A DNA stretch of 64,000 bases from Solirubrobacter sp963736505 (lineage in GTDB: Bacteria; Actinomycetota; Thermoleophilia; Solirubrobacterales; Solirubrobacteraceae), in contig CAVTOZ010000005.1 of NCBI GenBank assembly GCA_963736505.1, forward strand, positions 248,001-312,000, in the 5' to 3' direction. The notes under the pieces are model-generated. The model did not search any database. It worked only from the letters and a program-made list of their open reading frames with translations, and was not told the origin of the DNA. Positions 16,958 to 26,474 of this stretch are shown here, piece by piece; within the stretch, counting starts at the first letter, position 1; each line of letters begins with the position of its first letter. Position numbers and translations under genes: made by a program.

Positions 16958-17593
16958 ATGAAGATCTCGCGGCCGTCGCCGTCGATGGCAGTCGCCGGCA
17001 TCGCGCTGTTCGTGTCGCTGGGCGGCACGTCGCTCGCGGCAGTCAACTACGCCGCCAACGCGGGGGCGGTCGACGGCAAGAGCGCCGTCTCGGCCAGCGG
17101 GACGACCAGCCACGCCGCCGGCCGGCTCGTGGCGACGAACTCGTCCGGGCCTGACAAGGGCCAGATCCCCGCCAAGTTCCTCGCCGGCGTCCCGCACACG
17201 CAGACGTTCGGGCGCGCCTTCGACGTCGCCGACAACGCGCCCGGCGCGCCGCAGACGATCGGCGACGGCGGCTCGCTCGGCACGCTGACGGCGACCTGCA
17301 ACGACCAGAACGCCGCCGCGGGCGTCGAGGACCCGACGACGACGCTGAACTTCGTCAACACCTCGGGCGCGACGATCAACGTCGCCCGCCGCGTCGGCAC
17401 CGGCGACGGCGTCGTCGCGGCGCTGCCCAACCAGACGCTCGCGCCGCTCACGATCGCCGGCTCGAACACGTTCTTCTTCCACATCGAGTCGGCCGGGAAG
17501 AACCTGCTCGTCAACGGCGTGGTGCGGCAGGACGGGCGAGGCGGTCCGGCCGCCTCGTGCCTCGTCTACGGAACGGTGATGGAGATCGGCTAG
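16958..17593 (+). CDS. Secreted protein of unknown function
   Basis: 211 aa from the ATG at 16958, preceded by AAGGGGGAG at good spacing. The N terminus (SPSMAVAGIALFVSLGGTSL) is a signal-like hydrophobic segment of a type I associate with many Thermoleophilia exported proteins. The mature part is rich in Gly, Ala, Asn and Thr with a single Cys pair (TATCNDQ, ASCLVYG) that could form a disulfide, and looks like an all-beta domain. I do not recognise a family. Its end overlaps the convergent LamG gene by 4 bp. Confidence 0.7.
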   Translation: MKISRPSPSMAVAGIALFVSLGGTSLAAVNYAANAGAVDGKSAVSASGTTSHAAGRLVATNSSGPDKGQIPAKFLAGVPHTQTFGRAFDVADNAPGAPQTIGDGGSLGTLTATCNDQNAAAGVEDPTTTLNFVNTSGATINVARRVGTGDGVVAALPNQTLAPLTIAGSNTFFFHIESAGKNLLVNGVVRQDGRGGPAASCLVYGTVMEIG

Positions 17594-18711
17594 CGGCCGA
17601 CCACGCGCAGGCTGGCGGGCGCGCAGGCCTGGCGCCCGTCGATGCTGATCGTGACGCGGCCGGAGCGCGGCGCCCGGATCCTCAGCCGGGCGACGCCGGC
17701 CGCGTTCGAGCGCGCCTTCGCGAGCGGCTTGCCGTGGCTAGTGCGGCGCGCGACCACGGTCACCCGGCGCGCGCCGACGCTCGCGCGCACGACGGTCGTA
17801 CGGCGCGCGCCGATGCGCTTGCGCGAGAGCTTGATGACGCACGCCGGGGCGCGGCTGCCGGCTTGGATCGGACTTGGGATCACGGTTCCCGGAGCGCCCG
17901 CGAGCAGCGGTGGCGGCAGCGGCGCCGACGGGCTCGGGCTCCCGTCGCCGGCGAGCGGCTTGCCCTTGGCGGCATCGGCGATCGCGCCGGGGCTGAGCGC
18001 GCCGTCGACGATCCGCACCAGGTCGACGTCGCCCGCATAGGGCAGGTCGCAACTGCCGACGTAGGCGCCGATCGACGCGCGGTCCGACGTCGTCGCGTAG
18101 TCGACCGCCAGCGGCGCGGCCATCGGCTCGCCGACGGCGCGGCCGTCCACGTAGAGCCGCAGGCTGCGCCCGTCGAACGTGGCGCTCACGCGGTGCCATT
18201 GGCCGTCCCACACGTCGGAGACGCGCGCGGTCGCCGAGAGGACGTAGCGCGCGCCGTCGAAGACGTAGAACGCGATCCCGCCCGACGGCGCCGTATAGAG
18301 CCCGTAGGAGCCTGAGAAGCAGCCGCGGCCGCCGCGCGAGAGGATGTAGCGGTATGCGCCCGGGCTTCCGCCGGCGCGCACGACGGCTTCGACCGTCATC
18401 GCCTGCAGCGCGAGGCGCGGCGATTCCGGGAGCTGCACGTAGGTGGTGCCGTCGAAGTGCAGCGCGCCGCCCGTCACTCCCGCGATCCGCGGAGGGTCGG
18501 CGGCGTCGGGCGCGCCACTGGCCCCGAGTAGGCCGTTGAGCCCGAACGGGCCGTCATCGAGCGCGACCTGGCCGGAGCCCTCGTCGAGGTTCCACTCGCC
18601 GACCAGCGAGGGGGCGTCGGCCCAGGCGGCGGCCTGTCCGAGCGCAAGCACGGCGGCGAATGTCATCGCCGCCGTCTTGTAGCTCCTGCTCGTCCAGCCC
18701 GCATTCGTCAT
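17590..18711 (-). CDS. Secreted LamG/concanavalin-like lectin domain protein
   Basis: 373 aa. Signal peptide in residues 1-32 (TAAMTFAAVLALGQAAAWA). Residues 35-240 are a LamG-like jelly roll: LVGEWNLDEGSGQVALD, ALHFDGTTYVQLP, FTVEAVVRAGG-like strand, WHRVSATFDGRSLRLYVDG. A proline/serine linker follows, and the C-terminal 110 residues are a small beta domain rich in Arg (RRTTVVRASVGARRVTVVAR) resembling bacterial Ig-like repeats. Probably an extracellular carbohydrate- or surface-binding protein; the ligand is unknown. Confidence 0.8.
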   Translation of the reverse strand: MTNAGWTSRSYKTAAMTFAAVLALGQAAAWADAPSLVGEWNLDEGSGQVALDDGPFGLNGLLGASGAPDAADPPRIAGVTGGALHFDGTTYVQLPESPRLALQAMTVEAVVRAGGSPGAYRYILSRGGRGCFSGSYGLYTAPSGGIAFYVFDGARYVLSATARVSDVWDGQWHRVSATFDGRSLRLYVDGRAVGEPMAAPLAVDYATTSDRASIGAYVGSCDLPYAGDVDLVRIVDGALSPGAIADAAKGKPLAGDGSPSPSAPLPPPLLAGAPGTVIPSPIQAGSRAPACVIKLSRKRIGARRTTVVRASVGARRVTVVARRTSHGKPLAKARSNAAGVARLRIRAPRSGRVTISIDGRQACAPASLRVVGR

Positions 18712-18804
18712 CTCGCCCAGCCTGCCTGTCCGTGTACAACACGAACGCGTACACCGGACTGAAGCGTCCGTTAGCCGGGGTCACCTAGACGAATGTTGGT
18801 GATG

Positions 18805-21234
18805 TCAACGCGGACGGTGTCCGCTGAAGCTGAGGACCTGCTGGATGCCGCTCGGGCGGTTGGTGAACCGGATCGTGGTCTTGAGCAGGCCGGGCTCGTA
18901 CCCGATCCGCTCCTTGTTGGCGTCGTCGAACCAGGCGGCCGCGTCGGCGGTTCCCTCGGCCTTCTCGAGCGCGGCGCCGGCCGTGTCGAACGCGCCCCAT
19001 AGTGCGCGGGCGCAGGCCGCGAGGTCGCCGCCGCCGCAGTAGCGCAGCTTCAGCGGCTGCTTGAACTTCGCGCCGGCCAGCGTGCGCAGATCCTTGTCCA
19101 GATACCAGAAGCCGCCGTCGGTGAAGTGGCTGCTCGGGCCGGCCTGCGTGCCGATCAGCGTCCCCAGCGCCTTCAGGTCGGCCGCGTCCAGCGTGCCGCC
19201 CATCGCGGCGCTGAACAGCGCCGGGTAGAGCGCGTCGATGATCGCCGGGGCCGCGCCTGAGTCCATCTTGCCGTCGAGATCGCGGTCGAGCCGGCTGGAG
19301 CCGTTCTCGCGCCAGCGCATCAGCAGGTCGAGCATGGCCTGGTCGCGCGGGCTCGGCGCGGGCGCCGCCTTCAGGATGCTCACGAGCGTCGGGACGAGCG
19401 CGACGTTGCGCAGATCCTGCGTCGCGGCCGCGTTCATCGCGGAGACGACGGACGGCAGGTCGTGCTGCGCGCGCGTCGCGAGGCCCGCCTGCAGCAGCTG
19501 GACGCGCTGCGCGGAGCCGTACTCCCAGTTGTCGTCGGCGGCGCCGAAGCCGGGCGCCGGGCGGTTGTTCCAGTTGACCAGCACGCCGCTCGCGGGGTTG
19601 ACCTGATGCGGATGCTGGGCGGGGCTGAGGAAGCCGCGCCACTCGTACCGCCCGGTGCCCTTGGTGGGCAGCCGCGGATCGACGCGCGGGTCGCGCTTGG
19701 GCAGCTTGCCGGCCGAGTACATCGCGATGTCGCGGTCATCGACGTAGGCGATGTTGAACGTGAAGGGCGACTTCGCGGCCGACTTGAAGAACGAGGCGGT
19801 GTCGTGGACCTGGTTGGTCGTCAGGTCGCGGAACATCGTCTGCCACTCGACGTCCTGGCCGAAGCTGGCGCGCTTGCGGGCGAGCGCGACGGTGCGGCCG
19901 CCCGACTTCGCGTAGCCGGTCACCGGGCCGTGGACCGTCGTGCGGTAGACGACGCGGCCGGTGCCCTTGATCGTGCCGGCGTCGACGCGGCCCATCGCGC
20001 GGCAGCGGCCCTTGTAGAGGTACTTGGTGCGCGAGCCGCCGCACAGCGTCTCGGCGAACGTGTCGACGAGGTCCGAGCCGGCGGAGGTGAGCGACCACGC
20101 GAAGTCGGGCCCGCGCCCGATCACGAGCGTGCCGGGGAAGCCGGGGACGGTCGCGCCGCGCGCCTGGTAGCCGGGGCCCTGGACGTCGACCTCGAACGTC
20201 AGGCCGGGGTAGTAGTAGCCGATCTGCGGGCCGCCGACGAACAGCGGATGCCCGTTCGTCGAGCGCTTGCCGGAGACCATCAGGAAGTTGCTCGCCCACT
20301 GGTGCACGCCGGCCGCGTGCGCGACGCCGGCGGCGCCCGCGAGCTTCAGCGACCCGTCGGCGAGCACCGCGTTCCCGCGGTCGGACTTGAACGCGCCGTA
20401 TGGGAACGCCTTGGAGATGGTCGCCGGGGAGTCGGGATCGGCGCGCTCGGAGAGGTCGTCGAACGCCTTCTGGCCCTTGCTCTTGCCCAGCCGCTTCAGC
20501 AGCCCCGACAGCAGCTCCGAGCGGCGCGCCTCGTCGCCTCCGCCCTGGCCGAAGATCTGCCCGACGAGCGCGTTGGCGCCGATCACGTCGACGCGCGTCC
20601 AGGGCTTCTGCGAGCTCTTCTCGGCCTTCAGGCGGGCGTTGACGCCGGCGACGTACACGTCGATGTCGTGCAGCAGCGCGCGCCCCTCGGCGCCGTGCAG
20701 GTTGCGCAGCGCGGTCCGCTCGATCGCGCGGTCGGCGGACTTCGTCGGCGTGAACGTCTTGAGCTTCTCGACGAGGCCGAACGCGTCGATGTTCGGCGCG
20801 TCGAGCGCGGCGAGCCGGCCCGGGTAGCGCGCGAGCGCGAGCAGCAGGCCGCGGTCCTCCTCGGCGACCCAGCCCGTCGCCCACGTGACGTCGTCGTGCG
20901 TGGCGCCGACGATGTGCGGCACGTGGAAGCGGTCGCGCACGATCGTCACGCCGGCGCGCGGGACGCTCTCCGGGGTGCCCGGACCGTCGGTCCCGAGCCC
21001 GAGCGCCTCCGACTTGAACTTCGTCTGCAGGTCGGCGTCGGTGACCTGGTTGAAGAGCGGGGTGAGCGCGTCGTACATCTGCGCCTGCGCGTCGGCGTCG
21101 GCCAGGACGGGGAAGCCGCCCAGCTCGCCGGAGGGCATGATGTTGCGCGCCGTGACGGCGAAGTCGGTGGCGTAGGCGGGGGCCGGAAGGACGACGACGG
21201 CCGCCGCCGCCGCGAGGGCGACGATCCTGGACAT
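18805..21234 (-). CDS. Penicillin acylase family protein (Ntn hydrolase), secreted
   Basis: 809 aa from the ATG at 21234, which gives a clean signal peptide (ALAAAAAVVVLPAPAYA) and has AAGG eight bases upstream; the open frame to 21408 adds non-signal sequence. Penicillin amidase superfamily proteins self-cleave before a catalytic Ser that becomes the beta-chain N terminus; here it is Ser315 in HQWASNFLMV, followed by the family block VGGPQIGYYYPGL and PGFPGTLVIGRG. The alpha-chain block RDRFHVPHIVGAT is also present. Such enzymes hydrolyse amides including acyl-homoserine lactones and lipopeptides; the substrate here is unknown. The 93 bases between it and the LamG gene hold nothing notable. 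Confidence 0.9.
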   Translation of the reverse strand: MSRIVALAAAAAVVVLPAPAYATDFAVTARNIMPSGELGGFPVLADADAQAQMYDALTPLFNQVTDADLQTKFKSEALGLGTDGPGTPESVPRAGVTIVRDRFHVPHIVGATHDDVTWATGWVAEEDRGLLLALARYPGRLAALDAPNIDAFGLVEKLKTFTPTKSADRAIERTALRNLHGAEGRALLHDIDVYVAGVNARLKAEKSSQKPWTRVDVIGANALVGQIFGQGGGDEARRSELLSGLLKRLGKSKGQKAFDDLSERADPDSPATISKAFPYGAFKSDRGNAVLADGSLKLAGAAGVAHAAGVHQWASNFLMVSGKRSTNGHPLFVGGPQIGYYYPGLTFEVDVQGPGYQARGATVPGFPGTLVIGRGPDFAWSLTSAGSDLVDTFAETLCGGSRTKYLYKGRCRAMGRVDAGTIKGTGRVVYRTTVHGPVTGYAKSGGRTVALARKRASFGQDVEWQTMFRDLTTNQVHDTASFFKSAAKSPFTFNIAYVDDRDIAMYSAGKLPKRDPRVDPRLPTKGTGRYEWRGFLSPAQHPHQVNPASGVLVNWNNRPAPGFGAADDNWEYGSAQRVQLLQAGLATRAQHDLPSVVSAMNAAATQDLRNVALVPTLVSILKAAPAPSPRDQAMLDLLMRWRENGSSRLDRDLDGKMDSGAAPAIIDALYPALFSAAMGGTLDAADLKALGTLIGTQAGPSSHFTDGGFWYLDKDLRTLAGAKFKQPLKLRYCGGGDLAACARALWGAFDTAGAALEKAEGTADAAAWFDDANKERIGYEPGLLKTTIRFTNRPSGIQQVLSFSGHRPR

Positions 21235-21397
21235 TCCCGGCACCTTATTGACGCGGCGTAAGACAATGCGGCAGATGTCACGAGTCGCGTGCGCCACCGC
21301 GGTGATGAGGGCGGCCACGGCGGCCTGCTGACCGCCGGTCATTAAGCCTGATTTAGGCTCTGTTGACCGTCGGTCGACAACGACCGACAATGCGGCC

Positions 21398-21538
21398 ATG
21401 GAGCTCATCTTCCTGGCCTGCCTCGTGATCGCGGCGTACGTGATCTACGCGGACGGCTGGCTGGTCGGCACCCTCGCCGGGGTATGGGTCTTCATCCAGA
21501 TCAAGTGCGGCATCGGCAACCTCACCGACTGCGGCTAG
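21398..21538 (+). CDS. 46-aa membrane micropeptide
   Basis: A short frame in the gap between the acylase and clpC: hydrophobic segment LIFLACLVIAAYVIY, a DGW turn, then a second segment (VGTLAGVWVFIQI) and a Cys-containing tail CGIGNLTDCG. The codon pattern is GC3-rich like real genes, and a strong stem-loop terminator follows six bases after its TAG. The ribosome site is weak. Resembles small hairpin membrane proteins; no family recognised. Confidence 0.5.
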   Translation: MELIFLACLVIAAYVIYADGWLVGTLAGVWVFIQIKCGIGNLTDCG

Positions 21539-21543
21539 AACGA

Positions 21544-21571
21544 CGACGGGCGCCCCGTGGGGCGCCCGTCG
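21544..21571. terminator. Bidirectional stem-loop between micropeptide and clpC
   Basis: 13-bp perfect inverted repeat (CGACGGGCGCCCC / GGGGCGCCCGTCG) with a minimal loop, lying between two convergent 3' ends (21538 plus strand, 21592 minus strand). There is no T-run, as is common at this GC content. Confidence 0.7.
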
Positions 21572-21591
21572 GGCAGTGCGGTTCTCGGCGT

Positions 21592-24192
21592 CTACGACTC
21601 GTCGGACGGCGGGACCGGCGGCGTGTCGAGCGCCCCCGTGTCGTCCACCGCCTCGGCGTCGTCGGCGCCTTCCTTGCGGCCGCCGACCCCGACCGGGGCC
21701 GGCTGCTCGGCCGGCTTGACGATCGAGAGCCTGACCTCGTCCTCGGAGCCCTCGGGCGCCGGCTCGACCATCACGGTCGCGCCCGGCACGAGCTCCGCGC
21801 GGAGCACGAAGTCGGCCAGCGGGTCCTCGATGTAGCGCTGGATCGCCCGGCGCAGCGGGCGGGCGCCCATCGACGGGTCCCAGCCCTTCTCCACCAGGAA
21901 GTCCTCGGCCTCCTCGGTCAGCTCCAGCTGCAGGTCGCGCTCGGCGAGCGAGACGCGGATGCGGCGCAGGAGCAGCTCGACGATCGTCTTGATCTCTTCC
22001 TTGGTGAGCTTGTGGAAGACGATCACGTCGTCGATGCGGTTGAGGAACTCAGGCCGGAAGACCTTCTTGAGCTCGCCCATGATGCGGCCCTTCATGTCGT
22101 CGTACGAGATGCCTGTCTCGTCGTCCGACACGGCGAAGCCGAGCGGGGTGTTGCGCGCGATCTCGCCCGCCCCGATGTTCGAGGTCATGATCACGATCGC
22201 GTGCCGGAAGTCCACCGTGCGGCCCTGGGAGTCGGTCAGGCGACCGTCCTCCAGGATCTGCAGGAGGATGTTGAACACGTCCGGGTGGGCCTTCTCGATC
22301 TCGTCCAGCAGCAGGACGCTGTACGGCTTGCGCCGCACGGCCTCCGTGAGCTGGCCGCCCTCGTCGTAGCCGACGTAGCCGGGAGGCGAGCCGACGAGCC
22401 GGGACACGGCGTGCTTCTCCATGTACTCCGACATGTCGATCCGGACCATGGCCTCCTCGTCGCCGAAGAGGAACTCCGCCAGCGTCCGCGCCAGCTCGGT
22501 CTTGCCCACGCCCGACGGGCCCAGGAAGATGAACGAGCCGGTCGGCCGCTTCGGGTCCTTCAGCCCGGCGCGCGAGCGCCGGATCGCCTTCGCGACGACC
22601 TCGATCGCCTGATGCTGGCCGATGACGCGCTTGTGCAGCTCGTCCTCCATCCGCATCAGCTTCTGGGTCTCGGCCTCGGTCAGCTTGAAGACCGGGATGC
22701 CCGTCCACATCGAGACGATGTCCGCGATCTCCTCCTCGCCGATGGACGGCCGCTCGCCGCCCTCGCCCGACTCCCAGGCGTCCTCGAGGTCGCGCTTCTT
22801 GTTCGTGAGCTGGCGCTCGCGATCGCGAAGGTGCGCGGCCTTCTCGAACTCCTGGTTCTCGATCGCGGCCTCCTTGTCGCGACGCGTCGTCTCGATCTCC
22901 TCCTCGAGCTCCCGGTACACGGGCGGGGAGGACATCGACTTGATGCGCATGCGCGAGGCGGCCTCGTCGATGAGGTCGATCGCCTTGTCCGGCAGGAACC
23001 GGTCGGAGATGTAGCGGTCGGCCAGCTCCGCCGCGGCCTCGAGGGCCTCGTCGGTGATGTTGACCTTGTGATGCGCCTCGTAGCGGTCGCGCAGGCCCTT
23101 GAGGATCTGCACGCACTCCTCGAGCGACGGCTGGTCCACCGTGATCTTCTGGAAGCGGCGCTCGAGTGCCGAGTCGCGCTCCAGGTACTTGCGGTACTCG
23201 TCCAGCGTCGTGGCGCCCACGGTCTGCAGCTCGCCACGGGCCAACGCCGGCTTGAGGATCGAAGCGGCGTCGATCGCGCCCTCCGCGGCACCCGCGCCGA
23301 CGAGGTTGTGGAGCTCGTCGATGAACAGGATGATGTCGCCGCGCTGGGTGATCTCCTTCATCACCTTCTTCAGGCGCTCCTCGAACTCGCCGCGGTACTT
23401 CGAGCCCGCGACCAGCGCCGCCAGGTCGAGCGTGTAGATCTGCTTGTTCTTCAGCAGCTCCGGCACGTCGCCGTTGGTGATCCGCTGCGCCAGGCCCTCG
23501 ACGACGGCGGTCTTGCCCACACCGGGCTCACCGACGAGCACGGGGTTGTTCTTGGTGCGCCGCGAGAGGATCTGCATGATCCGCTCGATCTCGGTCTCGC
23601 GCCCGACCACAGGGTCGAGCTTGCCGTCGGCGGCCAGCTTGGTGAGGTTGCGCCCGAACTGGTCGAGCAGCTTCGAGGACTTCTTGCCTTCGCCCTGCGC
23701 GCCGCCGGGGGCGGCCGCGCCGGCACCGGGGCCGGAGCTGCCCTGCCGGCGCCCACCGGGGCCGGAGAGCATGCGGATGACCTCGTTGCGGATCTTCTCG
23801 GAATCGGCGTCGAAGTCGAGCAGGATGCGCGCGGCGACGCCCTCGTTCTCGCGCACGAGGCCGAGCAGGATGTGCTCGGTGCCGATGTAGTTGTGGCCCA
23901 GCGACAGCGCCTCGCGCAGCGCCAGCTCCAGCACCTTCTTCGCGCGCGGCGTGAAGGGGATCTGGCCCGAGGTCACCTCCTCGCCGGAGCCGACGATGCG
24001 CACCACCTGAGCGCGGACGCGCTCTACGGTGATGTCAAGGGACTCGAGGACACGTGCAGCAAGACCCTCCTCCTCACGGAGGAGGCCGAGGAGGATGTGC
24101 TCGGTCCCGATGTAGTTGTGCTTGAGCGTCCGCGCCTCCTCCTGGGCGAGGACGACCACCTGACGTGCTCGCTCTGTGAATCGCTCGAACAT
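21592..24192 (-). CDS. clpC: ATP-dependent Clp protease ATP-binding subunit ClpC
   Basis: 866 aa, full length. AAA+ unfoldase that feeds substrates to ClpP. The N-terminal Clp repeat domain (two copies of NYIGTEHILLGL) precedes AAA-1 (Walker A GEPGVGKT) and AAA-2 (GPSGVGKT); a UVR-type coiled-coil middle domain lies between them (EFEKAAHLRDRERQL), as expected for ClpC rather than ClpB. The C terminus is acidic and low complexity. No ctsR, mcsA or mcsB lies upstream, unlike Bacillus, so regulation must differ. The 254-base upstream gap also contains the lysS terminator. Confidence 0.97.
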   Translation of the reverse strand: MFERFTERARQVVVLAQEEARTLKHNYIGTEHILLGLLREEEGLAARVLESLDITVERVRAQVVRIVGSGEEVTSGQIPFTPRAKKVLELALREALSLGHNYIGTEHILLGLVRENEGVAARILLDFDADSEKIRNEVIRMLSGPGGRRQGSSGPGAGAAAPGGAQGEGKKSSKLLDQFGRNLTKLAADGKLDPVVGRETEIERIMQILSRRTKNNPVLVGEPGVGKTAVVEGLAQRITNGDVPELLKNKQIYTLDLAALVAGSKYRGEFEERLKKVMKEITQRGDIILFIDELHNLVGAGAAEGAIDAASILKPALARGELQTVGATTLDEYRKYLERDSALERRFQKITVDQPSLEECVQILKGLRDRYEAHHKVNITDEALEAAAELADRYISDRFLPDKAIDLIDEAASRMRIKSMSSPPVYRELEEEIETTRRDKEAAIENQEFEKAAHLRDRERQLTNKKRDLEDAWESGEGGERPSIGEEEIADIVSMWTGIPVFKLTEAETQKLMRMEDELHKRVIGQHQAIEVVAKAIRRSRAGLKDPKRPTGSFIFLGPSGVGKTELARTLAEFLFGDEEAMVRIDMSEYMEKHAVSRLVGSPPGYVGYDEGGQLTEAVRRKPYSVLLLDEIEKAHPDVFNILLQILEDGRLTDSQGRTVDFRHAIVIMTSNIGAGEIARNTPLGFAVSDDETGISYDDMKGRIMGELKKVFRPEFLNRIDDVIVFHKLTKEEIKTIVELLLRRIRVSLAERDLQLELTEEAEDFLVEKGWDPSMGARPLRRAIQRYIEDPLADFVLRAELVPGATVMVEPAPEGSEDEVRLSIVKPAEQPAPVGVGGRKEGADDAEAVDDTGALDTPPVPPSDES

Positions 24193-24292
24193 GGGTTTGG
24201 GGAGCTTCCTTCCTACTAGTGCTCGCCTAGCGCTCAGTCGTTCTGGTGGTCCGTGGGTGGTTGGGAGGGCCTTGTGACGGGAACGGCGGGAG

Positions 24293-24358
24293 ACAAAAAT
24301 ACCCCGGCCCTCATCCGGATATTCGGCAAGAGCGCCGAATCGGATGAATGCGCGGGGT
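24293..24358 (-). terminator. Rho-independent terminator of the greA-lysS operon
   Basis: On the minus strand a long hairpin (outer ACCCCG/CGGGGT, inner CATCCG/CGGATG and ATTCGGC/GCCGAAT) is followed by ATTTTTGTC. It ends transcription about 90 bases past the lysS stop and shields clpC from read-through. The clearest intrinsic terminator in the window. Confidence 0.85.
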
Positions 24359-24446
24359 ACGTCTTTCCGGCCATACCCCAGTTTACCAACGGAATCGGGG
24401 GAGCGGGCCGCGCAAACCTGGCGGCCATATCGGCGGACCGGCCGGT

Positions 24447-25895
24447 CTACTTGAGAGCAGGGAAGAGCACGACTTCCCGGATGGTGCGGCGCGAGGTCAG
24501 CAGCATCACCAGACGGTCGATCCCGATGCCGATTCCGCCGGTCGGCGGCATGCCGTGCTCGAGCGCCCGGATGTAGTCCTCGTCGTAGGGCTGCGCCTCT
24601 TCGTCGCCCGCGTCAGCATGCCGACGCTGCTCCTCGAAGCGGGCCCGCTGATCGTCGGGATCGTTGAGCTCGGTGAACGCGTTGGCGATCTCCATGCCGC
24701 CCGCGTAGGCCTCGAAGCGCTCGGTGAGCCCCTCGATCTCGCGGTGGCGCTTGGCGAACGGGGAGAGCTCGACCGGGTAGTCGTGCAGGATCGTCGGCTC
24801 GATCAGCTCGGGCTCGACGTACTTCGAGAGCAGGTAGTCGACGAGCTGGGCCCAGGTGTCCTCGCCCGGGACCTCGAGCCCCTTCTCGCGCATGGCGCCC
24901 TGGAGGGCCTCGAGCGAGCGGTGGGCGAGCACGTCGATGCCGGTGCGGCCCTCGATCGCGCCGGCCAGCGTCTCGCGCCGCCACGGCGGGGCGAAGCCCT
25001 CGTTGCCGACCGCGCGGGCGGCGGCGTCGACCAGGCGCTCGGCGCGATCGGCGACGACCTCCCAGTCCGCGTACGCCTCGTACCACTCGAGCATCGTGAA
25101 CTCGGGGTTGTGCTTGGGCGACAGGCCCTCGTTGCGGAAGTCCTTGCCGAGCTCGTACACGCGCTCCAGGCCGCCGACGATCAGGCGCTTGAGGTACAGC
25201 TCGGTCGCGATCCGCAGGTACATCGTGCGATCGAGCGCGTTGTAGTGCGTCGTGAACGGCCGCGCCAGCGCGCCGCCGTAGATCGGCTGCAGCACCGGTG
25301 TCTCGACCTCGATGAAGCCCTCGTCGTCGAGGAACCGGCGGATCGTGGAGATGATCCTGGCGCGCGCGACGAAGACCTCGCGCGAGTCCTCGTTGGCGAT
25401 CAGGTCCAGCTCGCGCTGGCGGAAGCGCGTCTCGGTGTCGGTCAGCCCGTGGTGCTTCTCGGGCGGCGGGCGCAGCGACTTGGCGAGCAGCGTCCAGCCG
25501 TCGAGCCTGACCGAGAGCTCGCCGCGGCGGGTCTTGAAGACGGTGCCGTCGGCGCCGATCAGGTCGCCGAGGTCGAGCGAGACGAGCCGGTCGAGCGAGT
25601 CCTTGCCGAGCGCGTCGACGGTCGCGTGCAGCTGGATCCGGCCGCTGCGGTCGTCGAGGTCGATGAACGCGGCCTTGCCCTGGCCACGGCGGGCGTGGAG
25701 GCGGCCGGCGACGCGCACGCGCACGCCGGTCTCCTCGCCGGGTTCGAGTCCTTCATGCGGCGCCTTGACGTCCGCGATCGGGGTCACGCCCGGAAACGCG
25801 TGCGGGAACGGGTCGATGCCCGCCTCCCGCAGCGCTTCGAGCTTGCGCCGGCGGGCGGCGAGGAGCTCGGAAGCCTCCTCGCCCTCCACGCTCAT
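24447..25895 (-). CDS. lysS: Lysyl-tRNA synthetase, class II
   Basis: 482 aa, typical for LysRS-II. OB-fold anticodon-binding domain at the N terminus (VAGRLHARRGQGKAAFIDL), then class II catalytic motifs: motif 1 FLDDEGFIEVETPVLQPI, motif 2 FRNEGLSPKHNPEFTMLEW, motif 3 GIGIGIDRLVMLLT. It charges tRNA-Lys with lysine. The start overlaps the greA stop by 4 bp (ATGA-type), so greA and lysS are coupled, and a strong terminator follows. Confidence 0.97.
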   Translation of the reverse strand: MSVEGEEASELLAARRRKLEALREAGIDPFPHAFPGVTPIADVKAPHEGLEPGEETGVRVRVAGRLHARRGQGKAAFIDLDDRSGRIQLHATVDALGKDSLDRLVSLDLGDLIGADGTVFKTRRGELSVRLDGWTLLAKSLRPPPEKHHGLTDTETRFRQRELDLIANEDSREVFVARARIISTIRRFLDDEGFIEVETPVLQPIYGGALARPFTTHYNALDRTMYLRIATELYLKRLIVGGLERVYELGKDFRNEGLSPKHNPEFTMLEWYEAYADWEVVADRAERLVDAAARAVGNEGFAPPWRRETLAGAIEGRTGIDVLAHRSLEALQGAMREKGLEVPGEDTWAQLVDYLLSKYVEPELIEPTILHDYPVELSPFAKRHREIEGLTERFEAYAGGMEIANAFTELNDPDDQRARFEEQRRHADAGDEEAQPYDEDYIRALEHGMPPTGGIGIGIDRLVMLLTSRRTIREVVLFPALK

Positions 25896-26368
25896 ACTTC
25901 GATCTTGGTGACGGTCAGCTCGCGCGTCTTGCCGTTCGGGAGCGAGACCTTGGCCGTGTCGCCCTTCTTGCGGCCTACGAGCGCCTTGCCGACGGGCGAC
26001 TCGTTGGACAGCTTGTTGGACGAGGGATCGGCCTCGGTCGAGCCCACGATCGTGTACGTGAGCGTCTTGCCCGAGCCGGTGTCCTTCACGTGGACCTGCG
26101 AGCCCACGCGGACGACGTCGGCCGACAGCTCCGCGGCGTTGATCACCGACGCCGAGCGGAGCTTGTCCTCGAGCGTGGCGATGCGCGCCTCGAGCATGGC
26201 CTGCTCGTTCTTGGCGTCGTCGTACTCGGAGTTCTCCGAGATATCGCCGAACTCGCGGGCTTCCTTGATCCGCTCCGCGACTTCGCGGCGCTTATCGATG
26301 GAGAGGAACTCGATCTCCTTCTTGAGCTTCTCGAGTCCCTCAGGGGTGAGGATGACGTCCTTCTGCAT
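25892..26368 (-). CDS. greA: Transcription elongation factor GreA
   Basis: 158 aa, standard. The N-terminal coiled coil (LEKLKKEIEFLSIDKRREVAERI) carries the acidic tip (EFGDISENSEYDDAKNEQ) that inserts in the RNA polymerase secondary channel to stimulate cleavage of backtracked RNA; the C-terminal FKBP-like domain ends with SPVGKALVGRKKGD. It is translationally coupled to lysS. A terminator in the upstream 106-base gap separates it from dus, so it probably has its own promoter there. Confidence 0.96.
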   Translation of the reverse strand: MQKDVILTPEGLEKLKKEIEFLSIDKRREVAERIKEAREFGDISENSEYDDAKNEQAMLEARIATLEDKLRSASVINAAELSADVVRVGSQVHVKDTGSGKTLTYTIVGSTEADPSSNKLSNESPVGKALVGRKKGDTAKVSLPNGKTRELTVTKIEV

Positions 26369-26400
26369 ACTCCGTCAGTCCTTGTTGGGGCTGAAGATGG

Positions 26401-26426
26401 AAAAGGTCCGCCTTTGCAGGCGGACC
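26401..26426 (-). terminator. Rho-independent terminator downstream of dus
   Basis: Minus-strand hairpin GGTCCGCCT-gcaa-AGGCGGACC followed by TTTTCC, starting 48 bases after the dus stop. A textbook intrinsic terminator that ends the folate-coaX-dus transcript before greA. Confidence 0.85.
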
Positions 26427-26474
26427 AGGATCGCGCTCCGGCTCACGCGAGGCGCGCAGGATAGCAACCCGTCG

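Noticed and set aside
24234..24428. 64-residue minus-strand frame upstream of clpC
   Set aside because: It covers the lysS terminator hairpin and is Pro/Arg-rich without a ribosome site.
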